A stretch of DNA of 64,000 bases from Parazoarcus communis (lineage in GTDB: Bacteria; Pseudomonadota; Gammaproteobacteria; Burkholderiales; Rhodocyclaceae): assembly GCF_003111645.1 (NCBI RefSeq), contig NZ_CP022187.1, forward strand, positions 3,906,001 through 3,970,000. Direction: 5' to 3'. Shown one piece after another: positions 36,387-45,236 of this stretch (position 1 is its first letter; every line of letters begins with the position of its first letter). The notes under the pieces are model-generated. The model worked only from the letters and a program-made list of their open reading frames with translations. It searched no databases and was not told the DNA's origin. The position numbers and the translations under genes were made by a program.

Positions 36387-37667
36387 TCACTGCTTGCAGG
36401 CGACGAGCCAGTCGACGACGCCCTGGCCGGCCGCCCGGCCGCTGGCGAAGCAGGCTGTCAGCAGATAACCACCGGTGGGCGCCTCCCAGTCGAGCATTTC
36501 GCCGGCGCAGAACACGCCGGGGATGGCTTTCAGCATCAGGCCAGCGGCCGTGTCCTCGAAGCGGACGCCGCCCGCGGTACTGATGGCTTCATCGATGGGG
36601 CGGGTTGCCCTGAGGCGCAGCGGCAGCGCCTTGATGCCGGCGGCGAGCCGAACCGGGTCGGCGAAGGCTGCGGCGGGCAGGCATTCGCGCAGCAGGCCGG
36701 CCTTGACGCCCTTGATCCCCGCCTGCCCTTGCAGATGGCTGGCCAGCGAGCGGCTGCCGCGCGGGCGGGACAGATCGGTGCTCAGCCGTGCCAGGCTGCG
36801 GCCGGGTGCGAGGTCGAGGTGCAACGTGGCCTCGCCCTGTGCGGCAAGCGTGTCGCGCAGCGGCGCAGACAAGGCGTAGATCAGCCCGCCTTCGATGCCG
36901 GTTGCACTGATCATGCACTCGCCACTGTGGGAGTGGGTCCGCCCCTGCGGGTCGGTGCACTGCGCCGCGAGCGACTTCACCGGCGCTCCGCCGAAGCGTT
37001 CGAGGAAGTGCGCGCTCCAGCCCGGAGTGAGCCCGTCGCCGCAGGAGACATCGAATCCGCAGTTGGCAGGGCGCAGGTCGGCGACGCCGATGCCTTGTGT
37101 GCGCAGGGTGGCAACCCAGGCGCCGTCCGAGCCCAGCTTCGCCCAGCTTCCGCCCCCGAGTGCGAGCACGACCGCGCTGGCTGACACGCTGCGCTCGCCG
37201 TCCGGTGTGGCGAATCGCAAGACCTGCGCTGAAGCGTCCGGGGACGGCCCCCAGCCGAGCCAGCGATGCCGTACGGCAAACTTCACTCCGTTCGTGCGCA
37301 GTCTCGCCAGCCAGGCCCGTAGCAGGGGGGCTGCCTTCATTTCCGTGGGAAACACCCGCCCTGAGCTGCCGACGAAGGTGTCGACGCCGAGGGCGGCGGC
37401 CCAGTCGCGAAGCGCACTCGGGCCAAAGGCATCGATCATCGGTGCCAGTTCGGCCGAACGCACGCCGTATCGCGACAGAAAGTGGGTGCTGTCTTCGCTG
37501 TGTGTGAGGTTGAGTCCGCCGCGTCCGGCCAGCAGAAACTTGCGCCCCACCGACGGCATCGCATCGAAGACGGTGACGGCGATGCCGTGCGAGGCGAGCA
37601 CCTCGGCCGCCATCAGTCCGGCCGGCCCGCCACCAATGACGGCGACGAGCGCTTCAGCCCTGATCAT
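36387..37667 (-). CDS. FAD-dependent oxidoreductase, HI0933/BaiN family (TIGR03862 type)
   Basis: A 426-residue flavoprotein. The dinucleotide-binding motif is VAVIGGGPAGLMAAEVLASHG at 8-28, followed by GRKFLLAGRGGLNLTH, a motif specific to this family. SASAVVLALGGGSWAKLGSDG and GVFCAGEMLDWEAPTGGYLL near the C-terminus complete the FAD site. The ATG at 37667 follows the thioesterase stop by one base, so the two are co-translated. The substrate is unknown. Confidence 0.87.
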   Translation of the reverse strand: MIRAEALVAVIGGGPAGLMAAEVLASHGIAVTVFDAMPSVGRKFLLAGRGGLNLTHSEDSTHFLSRYGVRSAELAPMIDAFGPSALRDWAAALGVDTFVGSSGRVFPTEMKAAPLLRAWLARLRTNGVKFAVRHRWLGWGPSPDASAQVLRFATPDGERSVSASAVVLALGGGSWAKLGSDGAWVATLRTQGIGVADLRPANCGFDVSCGDGLTPGWSAHFLERFGGAPVKSLAAQCTDPQGRTHSHSGECMISATGIEGGLIYALSAPLRDTLAAQGEATLHLDLAPGRSLARLSTDLSRPRGSRSLASHLQGQAGIKGVKAGLLRECLPAAAFADPVRLAAGIKALPLRLRATRPIDEAISTAGGVRFEDTAAGLMLKAIPGVFCAGEMLDWEAPTGGYLLTACFASGRAAGQGVVDWLVACKQ

Positions 37668-37668
37668 G

Positions 37669-38103
37669 TCAGGTCTGGTCCGACGGGAAGCGGCGGCGGA
37701 AGCCGTCAGGTACGGGGGAAATCCTGCGCGCGGTGTAGTCGAAGAACACGATGCCGGTCTTGCCGCGGGCAACCTCCCGCCCCGAGGCAAGGTCGGTCAT
37801 GCGCCACTGCAGATCACAGCCGTACTTGCTGAAATCGGCCGCGCCCATGGACACCACCATCGTTTCCCCATGGAACGCTTCGGATTTGTACTGCAGCGCC
37901 GCGTCGGCAACGATGATGCCCAGCCCTTCGACGCTCAGTTCGGTGTAGTCCATCGACTTCAGGTAACGCACCCGCGCTTCGCTGACGACGGTGAGCAGCA
38001 GGGCGTTGTCGAGGTGGCCGCCATAGTTCATGTGACTCAGGTAGAGCTGAATCTCGCAGGAAAAGGGCAGCGTGTCCGGGAGGTCGATCTGAATGCGGGG
38101 CAT
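37669..38103 (-). CDS. Hot-dog fold thioesterase (4HBT family)
   Basis: A 144-residue acyl-CoA thioesterase-like protein. The hot-dog signature includes LYLSHMNYGGHLDNALLLTV near residue 20, with Asn/His/Asp positions as in 4-hydroxybenzoyl-CoA-type enzymes. Basic residues in RRISPVPDGFRRRF end the protein. It forms a two-gene unit with the flavoprotein downstream. The acyl substrate is unknown. Confidence 0.85.
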   Translation of the reverse strand: MPRIQIDLPDTLPFSCEIQLYLSHMNYGGHLDNALLLTVVSEARVRYLKSMDYTELSVEGLGIIVADAALQYKSEAFHGETMVVSMGAADFSKYGCDLQWRMTDLASGREVARGKTGIVFFDYTARRISPVPDGFRRRFPSDQT

Positions 38104-38212
38104 GTCGTATTCGCTCCGCAGAAGGCGGGCGCAGAAATTGGCGGTCGTCGACAGTAGCGCCCGCGGTGCAGCAATTCAAGCCCGGCAGGGGAGGGCGCGG
38201 GCTTCGGTGTGC

Positions 38213-38245
38213 GGCCCGACGGTTGCTGAGTGGCGCCGTCGGGCC
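38213..38245 (-). terminator. Strong hairpin after kbp, without a U tract
   Basis: GGCCCGACGG and CCGTCGGGCC form a perfect 10-bp stem with a 13-base loop, just past the 3' end of kbp. There is no T run on either strand, so it may block or stabilise RNA rather than act as a classical terminator. Confidence 0.45.
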
Positions 38246-38255
38246 GTGGAAACGC

Positions 38256-38759
38256 TCAGGCCTGCGGCGGAATGCGCAGCATCTGACCCGGGTAGATCTT
38301 GTCGGGGTGGCCGAGCATCGGCTTGTTGGCCTCGAAGATCACCATGTACTTGTTTGCATTGCCGTAGTAGGTCTTGGCGATGCCGGACAGGGTGTCACCG
38401 CGCACCACCGTATGGAAGCGGCCCTCGGGTTCGGGATTGAGCACGGTGAGCTTGTCTTCGACTTCGGCGACGCCCGAAACGTTTCCTGCGGCCAGCAGGA
38501 TGCGCTCCTTGCTTGCCTGGTCTGGCGTCGTGCCACTGACCGTCACCGTGGCGGTCGCGCCGTTGAAGCTGATGGCAATCTCGGGCGTGAGCAGCTTGAG
38601 CGTGTCGATGTAGTGGCTGATGGCCTCGGCTGCCTTGGTGTTGGCAAGCGCGTTGGCTTCAGGACTGGGGGCGGCCGCTGCGGCTTCCTGGGCGGCCTTG
38701 GCCTCGCCGGTACCGAAGAGCTTTTCCCCTGCATCCTTGATAAAGCTGAACAAACCCAT
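38256..38759 (-). CDS. kbp: Potassium-binding protein Kbp/YgaU (BON-LysM)
   Basis: A 167-residue cytoplasmic protein. The N-terminus MGLFSFIKDAGEKLFG and C-terminus NKPMLGHPDKIYPGQMLRIP match E. coli Kbp (YgaU) closely. A BON domain covers about 45-105 (IAISFNGATATVTVSGTTPD) and a LysM domain about 113-165 (HTVVRGDTLSGIAKTYYG). E. coli Kbp binds potassium specifically; the same is assumed here. The first ATG after a strong AGGAG site is at 38759. It diverges from the OmpA-like gene. Confidence 0.88.
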   Translation of the reverse strand: MGLFSFIKDAGEKLFGTGEAKAAQEAAAAAPSPEANALANTKAAEAISHYIDTLKLLTPEIAISFNGATATVTVSGTTPDQASKERILLAAGNVSGVAEVEDKLTVLNPEPEGRFHTVVRGDTLSGIAKTYYGNANKYMVIFEANKPMLGHPDKIYPGQMLRIPPQA

Positions 38760-38965
38760 GCCAATCTCCTTGTAGTGAATGAAATGCAAACCCACATGAA
38801 GCTGTCTGCCTCATGTGTGTCGGGTAAATATTCTCACAAATCATTATTTCGGACTGTGCATTCTTCGACTGTTGCAGTGCGCAAATCAAATCGCAAGCTG
38901 ATCCGTATCGGTTAGACTTGCGCGCGGATTGCCAAACAACACAATGACTTGAGCGGGAGTAAAGC

Positions 38966-39466
38966 ATGTTTGATCAGGAAGACGGTGAGCTGAACGTTGT
39001 CATGGGGGTGCTTTTCGGCATCATCGCGCTGGTGATCGCCTTTGTGATCGGCCTTGGCGTGCATTCGATGAGCCGCAGCGGGGCTGCGCCGACGACTGTC
39101 GAGGCGCTTGAGGGCGGCATGGAAGTGATCTATGCCGAGGTCGAGGAAGTCGGCGAGCCCATGCTCAAGGTCTATTTCGAGTCAGGCGCAACCGATCTGC
39201 CTGCCGATGCCGTGGAGGCCCTGGCCCCCGTGCTGGCTGAACTCGAGGCGCGTGCCGATGCACTGGTGCTGCTGTCGGGCTTTCACGATGAAACCGGTTC
39301 TGCCGATGTGAACGCCGAAGTGGCAAAGAATCGTGCCATCAGCGTGCGCGAGGCGCTGCTGACGGCCGGTGTGCCGGCCGAGCGGGTGCTGATGCGTCGT
39401 CCGGCGGTCGCGCTGGGTGGTAGCAACGCAGACGAGGCCCGTCGCGTCGAGGTGCGCGTGCAGTAA
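38966..39466 (+). CDS. Membrane-anchored OmpA-like domain protein
   Basis: A 166-residue protein with an acidic N-terminus (FDQEDGELN), one membrane segment at about 12-33 (VMGVLFGIIALVIAFVIGLG) and a C-terminal OmpA-like fold. KVYFESGATDLPADAVEALA and LLSGFHDETGSADVN followed by AKNRAISVREALLTAGV resemble the peptidoglycan-binding OmpA/MotB domain. It has a GGGAG ribosome binding site and a strong terminator behind it. It lacks a cleavable signal or lipobox, so it should sit in the inner membrane facing the periplasm. Function unknown. Confidence 0.8.
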   Translation: MFDQEDGELNVVMGVLFGIIALVIAFVIGLGVHSMSRSGAAPTTVEALEGGMEVIYAEVEEVGEPMLKVYFESGATDLPADAVEALAPVLAELEARADALVLLSGFHDETGSADVNAEVAKNRAISVREALLTAGVPAERVLMRRPAVALGGSNADEARRVEVRVQ

Positions 39467-39489
39467 TCCCGCCGCTCGGGAAAGCATCA

Positions 39490-39518
39490 GGGCGCCCGTA
39501 TTCGGGGCGCCCTTTTTT
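39490..39518 (+). terminator. Rho-independent terminator of the OmpA-like gene
   Basis: GGGCGCCC-N7-GGGCGCCC, an 8-bp perfect stem at 39490-39512, followed by six Ts. The T run contains the TAA stop of the opposite-strand gene, so two genes share these bases. Confidence 0.9.
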
Positions 39519-42180
39519 ATGTGCCGGTGACCTCGGCTGTGTCGCGGGCTGTGCGCCGGGCATCATGCAGGAGTGCTTCGACCGCCTCGACCTTCATCGG
39601 GCGTGCGAACAGGAAGCCCTGGAAGCGATGACAGCCATTGGCGTCCAGGATGTCTCTTTGCGGCGCACACTCCACGCCTTCGGCAATGACCTTCAGGTCC
39701 AGCGCACGGGCGAGCGCGATGACCGCCTTCACGATCGCCAGGCCGTTGGCGCTGCCGGGCAGGTTCTGCACGAATGAGCGGTCGATCTTCAGCTGGTCGA
39801 GCGGCAGGCGCTGCAGATAGGACAGCGAGGAATACCCGGTGCCGAAGTCGTCGATCGAGAAGCGGATGCCTCGGGTCCGAAGCTGACCCATGCGTTCGAT
39901 CGCTTCCTCCATGTCATCGAGGAGCAGGGATTCCGTCAGCTCCAGTGTCAGGCGGTCGGCCGGTGCGCCGCTGCGGGTCAGGCTGTCGAGAACCTGTTCG
40001 ACAAACGCGTCGCTGTAGAGTTGCTGCGCGCTGACGTTCACCGCAATGCTCAGGCCGGCGGTGGCGGGGTCGCGGGCCCATTTTGCCAACTGATTGCAGG
40101 CGCTCTTCAGGACATGGAGACCGAGCGCCGGCATCAGGCCGGCGCGCTCGGCGACGTTGATGAACTGGTCAGGTGAAATGAAGCCGCGCTGCGGGTGCTG
40201 CCAGCGAACCAGCGCCTCCACGCCGAGCATTGCTCCGTCCCCGCCGAACTGCGGCTGGTACAGCACCACAAACTCGCCCGCCGCAGTGCCGAGCCGAATC
40301 TCCTCCTCGAGACGCAGGCGGGCGGTGACGGTCTCCTGCATTACCGGATCGTAGAAGCAGAGCCTGTTCTTGCCGCGGTGCTTTGCTTCGTTCATGGAAA
40401 GGTCGGCCTGTTTCATCAGTTCGTCGATCGAACGCTCATGATCCCGGAACAAGGTGATGCCAACGCTCGCGCTGCCTTGCTGCGTGTGTCCCTCGAGCGC
40501 ATAGGGCGTCTTGAGCGCGGCCAGTGCACGCATGCCGATGCTCTCCGCGGCCTGGTGCGCCGCATCCTCATCGCTGTCGATCTCCTCCACCAGAACGACG
40601 AACTCGTCGCCCCCGAACCGCGCCACCGTATTGGCTTCGCCGGCCACGGCACACAGCCGTTTCGCAGCCTGTTGCAGCAGAACGTCGCCGTTGTGGTGTC
40701 CGAGCAGGTCGTTGATGTTCCGGAAGTCATCGAGATCGATGAACATCAGGGCGCCATAGCGCGAAGAGCGGGCGCTCAGGGCAAGGGCCTGTCCGAGTCT
40801 GTCCGTCAGCAGTCTGCGGTTGGGCAACTGCGTGAGATGGTCGAAGAAGGCAAGGGTGCGGATCTCTTCCTCGGTGGATTTGCGCAGTGAGATGTCGGTC
40901 AGTGCGGCGACGTAGTGCGTTACCCGGCCGTGTTCGTTGCGTACGGCATTGATCGACAGGGTCTGCGGGTAGGTCTCGCCATTCTTGCGCCGGTTCCAGA
41001 CCTCGCCCTGCCATGTGCCTGTGCCCAGCAGGTCGTCCCACATGGCCTGGTAGAAGGCCAGGCTGTGACGGCCGGAACCCAGCATGCGCGTTTTCTTGCC
41101 GATCACTTCGGCTTCGCTGTAACCGGTGATGTCGGTGAACGCATTGTTGACACGCAGCATGACCGTATCGGCGTCGGTAATGATCATGCCCTGTTGCGAT
41201 TCGAAGGCGATGGCCGCGATGCGTCGCTCCTGCTCTGCCGCGACACGCTCCGAAATGTCCCGGGCAAGGAAGAGAACCGCGCGTCGATTGTCCAGCAGGG
41301 TGTCGAGAGGCTGGCAGCGCCCTTCGAAGGTACGTGGTCCGGCAAGTGTCTGCAGGTCGTACTCGATACTTTGCGGGCGGTCCTCATCCAGGGTGCGGAG
41401 GATGAGCTTGAGAAAGCGGTCGGCTTCCAGCGCCGGCAGCACGTCATGCATGCGCTTCCCGATCAGCCCATTGGTCTCGGCAGCGAGCAGGCTCTCATTC
41501 TGCGAGATGACCTCGACGTAGCGACCGTCTTCATCCAGTACCAGCACGAGGTCGGGCATGGCGTGCGTGATTGCACGCAGTCTGGCCTCGCTTCCGGCAA
41601 GTGCCCGTTCGGTTTGAATGCGATTCTCCAGGTCCTGAAGCAGCATCCCCAGCAACGCCGTGGCGGGTGCCAGCACCAGCAGGTAGGGCAGCGCAAGCGC
41701 CTCGAAGAAGGCGCTTCTCTGCTCGTTCGGCAGTCCGGTGAACAGGAGCAGGGCGACGAGGTGCACGATCACGCCGAAGATCAGGAACTGCGAAGGGCCG
41801 CGTGATGCCCATCCCTTGCTCACTGCGGCACGGTAGGCCAGCCCGAGCAGCATTGAACTGCAGATGATGCTGACGCCGGTCAGCGCACCGGTACCGCCCA
41901 GTAGCGTGCGATAGGCCGCGGCAATCAGCACGGCCACGGAGCCCACCAGTGGCCCCCCGAAGAATCCCGCCATTGCGAGCACTGCGGAGCGGCCGTCGAC
42001 GATCACACCCGGGCTGAAAAAGATGGGCGTCATCATGCCGATCACGCAGATACCGCCATAGATGATTCCTGCACTGAAGCGCGCAGCGTGTCGATGGTGC
42101 CTGAGCAGGCGGGTGTTGATGCCTTGTAACAGGCAGAGGGAGAGCAGGAGGGCCGCCGTTTTGACGAGCTCTAGGATCAT
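39517..42180 (-). CDS. 5TM-LytS-type membrane sensor with PAS, GGDEF and EAL domains
   Basis: An 887-residue membrane protein of c-di-GMP metabolism. Residues 1-190 form a 5TMR-LYT-type sensor with about five to six membrane segments and the motif GVIVDGRSAVLAMAGFFGG. Two PAS domains follow, about 195-315 and 325-440 (GMIITDADTVMLRVNNAFTD). GGDEF is intact (RFGGDEFVVLVEE) but lacks the RxxD inhibitory site (AGEA at that place). EAL is complete: VEALVRWQHPQ, VNVSAQQ, LTESL, DDFGTGYSS, AEGVEC. LytS-type sensors are linked to membrane or cell-wall state and small organic acids elsewhere; the signal here is unknown. Confidence 0.9.
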   Translation of the reverse strand: MILELVKTAALLLSLCLLQGINTRLLRHHRHAARFSAGIIYGGICVIGMMTPIFFSPGVIVDGRSAVLAMAGFFGGPLVGSVAVLIAAAYRTLLGGTGALTGVSIICSSMLLGLAYRAAVSKGWASRGPSQFLIFGVIVHLVALLLFTGLPNEQRSAFFEALALPYLLVLAPATALLGMLLQDLENRIQTERALAGSEARLRAITHAMPDLVLVLDEDGRYVEVISQNESLLAAETNGLIGKRMHDVLPALEADRFLKLILRTLDEDRPQSIEYDLQTLAGPRTFEGRCQPLDTLLDNRRAVLFLARDISERVAAEQERRIAAIAFESQQGMIITDADTVMLRVNNAFTDITGYSEAEVIGKKTRMLGSGRHSLAFYQAMWDDLLGTGTWQGEVWNRRKNGETYPQTLSINAVRNEHGRVTHYVAALTDISLRKSTEEEIRTLAFFDHLTQLPNRRLLTDRLGQALALSARSSRYGALMFIDLDDFRNINDLLGHHNGDVLLQQAAKRLCAVAGEANTVARFGGDEFVVLVEEIDSDEDAAHQAAESIGMRALAALKTPYALEGHTQQGSASVGITLFRDHERSIDELMKQADLSMNEAKHRGKNRLCFYDPVMQETVTARLRLEEEIRLGTAAGEFVVLYQPQFGGDGAMLGVEALVRWQHPQRGFISPDQFINVAERAGLMPALGLHVLKSACNQLAKWARDPATAGLSIAVNVSAQQLYSDAFVEQVLDSLTRSGAPADRLTLELTESLLLDDMEEAIERMGQLRTRGIRFSIDDFGTGYSSLSYLQRLPLDQLKIDRSFVQNLPGSANGLAIVKAVIALARALDLKVIAEGVECAPQRDILDANGCHRFQGFLFARPMKVEAVEALLHDARRTARDTAEVTGT

Positions 42181-42246
42181 TGGGGGCCTTTGGGGCGCTT
42201 GTGGTGTGGGCGCTCGAAAAGCGGCGGACCAACTGACGGCAGACGA

Positions 42247-42298
42247 ATCACACTATAGCGAAGGCACTAGGGTGCGGGACGGGAAAATATCACACTAT
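42247..42298. repeat. Two direct ATCACACTAT repeats upstream of the 5TM GGDEF-EAL gene
   Basis: ATCACACTAT occurs at 42247-42256 and 42289-42298, 42 bases (about four turns) apart, in the 173-base gap before the start at 42180. On the minus strand each copy reads ATAGTGTGAT. The first copy lies within CTATAGTGTGAT, a possible -10 region. They could be binding sites for a regulator of this gene. Confidence 0.45.
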
Positions 42299-42353
42299 GG
42301 CTGTATGGGTAATTCCCGGCTGCCGGTGTCTAGGAATGCGGCGCGCAGGGCGC

Positions 42354-44072
42354 TCATGCCGGATCTGCTGCAGTGTGGAGGACCACCGTATTGCGCCCCT
42401 GCTTCTTTGCGCGGTACATGGCGTCGTCCGCATTCTTGGACAGTTCGATCAGGTCCTGCCCGCTCTCCGGGCAGAGCGCGATGCCGATGCTGGCGGAAAT
42501 GCTGATCGATGCGTGGTTGATGATGAACGGTGCGCCGACTGCGATGCGGATCTTCTCTCCGACGGCCATGGCATCGTCGGCGCTCTGAACGTTCCGCAGC
42601 AGGACGACGAATTCGTCTCCACCGATGCGGGCGGCGGTGTCGGACTCGCGGACGGCCTTGCGCAGGCGCGTGCCGATCTCTTTCAGCAACTGGTCGCCGA
42701 CGGCGTGTCCATATGCATCGTTCACCGGTTTGAAGTCGTCGAGATCGATGAACATCAATGCCAGCCGGGTCTGATCGCGGCGGACGGCGGCAAGGGCAAG
42801 TGCCATGCGATCGGCGAACAGCGCCCGGTTGGGAAGGCCGGTCAGCGGGTCGTGCTGTGCAAGATGCTCGAGATCCTGTCTGCTCTGGTTCAACTCCGAC
42901 AGCTGCTGGCGGATCTGGTCGCGCAGTTGCTTGAAACTGCGGGCGAGCACGCCGATTTCGTCCTCCCGCGCCAGCGGAAGCCCGTGTGCCTGCCGCTCGT
43001 CGGAAAACCCTTGAACCGCTGCGCTCATCAGATTGATCGGGCGGGTGACCGCACGCGCCACAAGGACTGCAAGCAGCGCACAGACCAGGCAAAGTCCCAG
43101 CACGATCTGCAGGATGACGACGCCCAGCGCATCTGCCTTGTGCAGGACCGAGGTCAGCGGCTGCGCCAGGCCCAGAATGAGATTGCGCTCGTCCGAGCGG
43201 ATGGAGATGCCCTGTTGCACGAAGGCGGCAACCATCGGGTAGTCGGCATAGCTGCCCTGGGTGGCGTCGACAAGTACTTGATCGGATTTGCCTGCAATGA
43301 GGTCGGCTGTGGGCGCAAACGTGTCCTGTACGAGGATGCGCCTCCCCCTGTCGAAGCCGAAGGTTTGGCTGTGGTCGGGGTGGATGAGGAAGTCGCCCTG
43401 ACCGTTGGCGAGAAAGAGCTGAAACTCCGGGGGCAGTCCGGCAGCAAGCTGTGCAAAGACGCCGTTCAGATCGACATTGATCACGATCACCCCGAGTGCG
43501 GCCTCGTTGGCATCCACAACCGGCATTGCAAGCTGGGCAGTGGGCTCCTCCTGACCTGCGTGTGAGCCACGCTCGTGATTGATGACGAAGCGCGAGAGGT
43601 AGGTCTCGCCCGGGCGTGACTTCAGCGTTTCGAAGACGTATGCGTAATGGCCTTTTTCCTGCAGGTCGTCACCGTTGATGCGCAGCAGGCTGTCGCCGCT
43701 GCGGTCGATGCGGACACGTTCCATGCCGAAATCTGCAGCAGAAATCAGGCGAATCTGGAAGTAGTCCGGATTGGCCTTCATCAGGAGTTCGAACAGGGTT
43801 GCCATCTGATCGGCAGACGCGGTGTCGCTGGGGTCCAGCGCGCGAAGGGCCGAAGGGTGTGCACTCAGAATCTGAAGGTTGTGCGAGACCTCCTGACGGG
43901 CGACGACGATTCTGCTTGCGAGTACCTGCGTCGAGGTCAGAAGCTCGTCCTTGGCCGACTGGATCAGGAGGTCCCGACTGGCAGTGTATGCATAGAAGCC
44001 GGTCAGCCCGGCCGCCAGCATGCCGACCAGCGCCAGCAGCAGGGCGAGGCGCGCAGCGATGCCAAACCTCAT
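42354..44072 (-). CDS. Cache-HAMP-GGDEF membrane diguanylate cyclase, coupled to a binding protein
   Basis: A 572-residue inner-membrane diguanylate cyclase. A membrane segment at 7-28 is followed by a periplasmic Cache-like domain to about 300 (NPDYFQIRLISAADFGMERV; QLAMPVVDANEAALGVIVIN). A second membrane segment lies about 305-328, then HAMP and GGDEF. The active motif is RIGGDEFVVLLRN with RESD as inhibitory site five residues before. The ATG at 44072 overlaps the stop of the upstream binding-protein gene (ATGA). This suggests that the binding protein presents a ligand to the Cache domain. Confidence 0.9.
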   Translation of the reverse strand: MRFGIAARLALLLALVGMLAAGLTGFYAYTASRDLLIQSAKDELLTSTQVLASRIVVARQEVSHNLQILSAHPSALRALDPSDTASADQMATLFELLMKANPDYFQIRLISAADFGMERVRIDRSGDSLLRINGDDLQEKGHYAYVFETLKSRPGETYLSRFVINHERGSHAGQEEPTAQLAMPVVDANEAALGVIVINVDLNGVFAQLAAGLPPEFQLFLANGQGDFLIHPDHSQTFGFDRGRRILVQDTFAPTADLIAGKSDQVLVDATQGSYADYPMVAAFVQQGISIRSDERNLILGLAQPLTSVLHKADALGVVILQIVLGLCLVCALLAVLVARAVTRPINLMSAAVQGFSDERQAHGLPLAREDEIGVLARSFKQLRDQIRQQLSELNQSRQDLEHLAQHDPLTGLPNRALFADRMALALAAVRRDQTRLALMFIDLDDFKPVNDAYGHAVGDQLLKEIGTRLRKAVRESDTAARIGGDEFVVLLRNVQSADDAMAVGEKIRIAVGAPFIINHASISISASIGIALCPESGQDLIELSKNADDAMYRAKKQGRNTVVLHTAADPA

Positions 44073-45118
44073 GGCGCCAGCACCCTCGATGCCCGGTCGC
44101 CCGACATGATCCGCCCCCACAGCAGATTGCGCTGCTCCGCGCTCTCGACGGGCTCGAGCCAGATCAGCCTATCCTCATTGCCCGAACTGCTGGCGGGCCT
44201 GGTCGTGCTTGCCAGCCCCTGACGATTGTTGAGTACGGCGCCCGGGCCGTCCTCAAGCAGATAGTTGATCCATGTCTCGGCGAGCGCCTTGTTTCTGCTG
44301 TCGCGGTGAACTGCCCAGCAGTCGAGCCATGCGAGGGCACCCTCACGCGGGATTGCGTAGCCGACGTCAGCATCTGCAGCGCGCAACAACTGCAGCTGTT
44401 GCGATCCGAAGTTCGCAAACAGCAGGGCTGCTTTCAGGCGGATGAACATGTCCGCCGACTCTTGCGGCTGCGTATAGAAACTCAGTGTGTTCCGGCGCAG
44501 CGCGATCAGGCGCTCGACGGCAGCAGGCCAGTCCTGGTCGCGGAGCTGAAAGAGCGACGGCAGTCCCAGCGACTGTGCGGCAAGGGCGAAGTTGTGAGCG
44601 CCCCCGTCATAGACGAGGATCTTCCCGCGGTAGCGCGGGTCCCACAGGACATTGATCGAATCCGGCGCCGTTTCGAACTGCTTGCGGTCGTAGATCAGCC
44701 CCATCTCGGCATAGGTATAGGGAATGGCATACGCCTTGCCGTCATGGACGATGCCCGGAATGTTTTCGAGATCGCGAAAGCGGGGCAGCTGGCGTGAGCG
44801 ATTGAAGATGGCGGTGGTGTCGACTGGCTGGACGAGGCCCTGGCGGATATAGCGCTGCAATTCGGCGGTATTGACCGCAAAGACGTCGAAAGATGTCGGA
44901 CCGCTCCCGTTTGCCCGTCGCCACAGGGATTCGTCGGAATCGATGACGGTCACCTCGACCCGGCTGCCGGTGCGCTGCTCGAAGACTTTCACGACGTCGG
45001 GGTCGGCATAGCCCGGCCAGGCGAGCACCCGCAACACCTCAGCCGCCATGCCCTGTCCGGTGACAAGCATGGTCAGCATCAGTGCGAGTTGCCGCAGGCA
45101 GCAGTGAAGCCGGTGCAT
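44069..45118 (-). CDS. Periplasmic binding protein, PotD/PotF (polyamine) type, no transporter nearby
   Basis: A 349-residue secreted solute-binding protein. A signal peptide spans about 1-25 (LALMLTMLVTGQGMAAE). The mature part begins VLRVLAWPGYADPDVVKVFE, followed by TGSRVEVTVIDSDESLWRRA, which is the PotD/PotF layout. IPYTYAEMGLIYDRKQF and a C-terminal LAETWINYLL also fit. Polyamine specificity is family-based, not shown. No permease or ATPase gene is adjacent; the next gene is a Cache-GGDEF cyclase whose start overlaps this stop. A sensing rather than transport role is likely. Start chosen at 45118 because GGAG lies 10 bases upstream. Confidence 0.85.
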   Translation of the reverse strand: MHRLHCCLRQLALMLTMLVTGQGMAAEVLRVLAWPGYADPDVVKVFEQRTGSRVEVTVIDSDESLWRRANGSGPTSFDVFAVNTAELQRYIRQGLVQPVDTTAIFNRSRQLPRFRDLENIPGIVHDGKAYAIPYTYAEMGLIYDRKQFETAPDSINVLWDPRYRGKILVYDGGAHNFALAAQSLGLPSLFQLRDQDWPAAVERLIALRRNTLSFYTQPQESADMFIRLKAALLFANFGSQQLQLLRAADADVGYAIPREGALAWLDCWAVHRDSRNKALAETWINYLLEDGPGAVLNNRQGLASTTRPASSSGNEDRLIWLEPVESAEQRNLLWGRIMSGDRASRVLAP

Positions 45119-45220
45119 CCGAGTGACTCCGCCCTTAGTGATATGCGCAAGCGAGTGTAGCGCAGAACCCCGGCGCTGATGCTTCATCCTGCGCCGGATC
45201 TCGGTCTGGGTGTGCAGGCA

Positions 45221-45236
45221 CATGCGCATACGCATG
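45221..45236. repeat. Inverted repeat in the binding-protein/chemoreceptor intergenic region
   Basis: CATGCG-CATA-CGCATG, perfect 6-bp arms around 4 bases, in the 237-base gap between divergent genes. It may be a regulator site acting on both transcripts. Confidence 0.4.

Noticed and set aside
42297-43565. A 422-codon plus-strand frame opposite the Cache-GGDEF gene
   Set aside because: Antisense shadow; the minus strand has clear GGDEF, HAMP and membrane segments.
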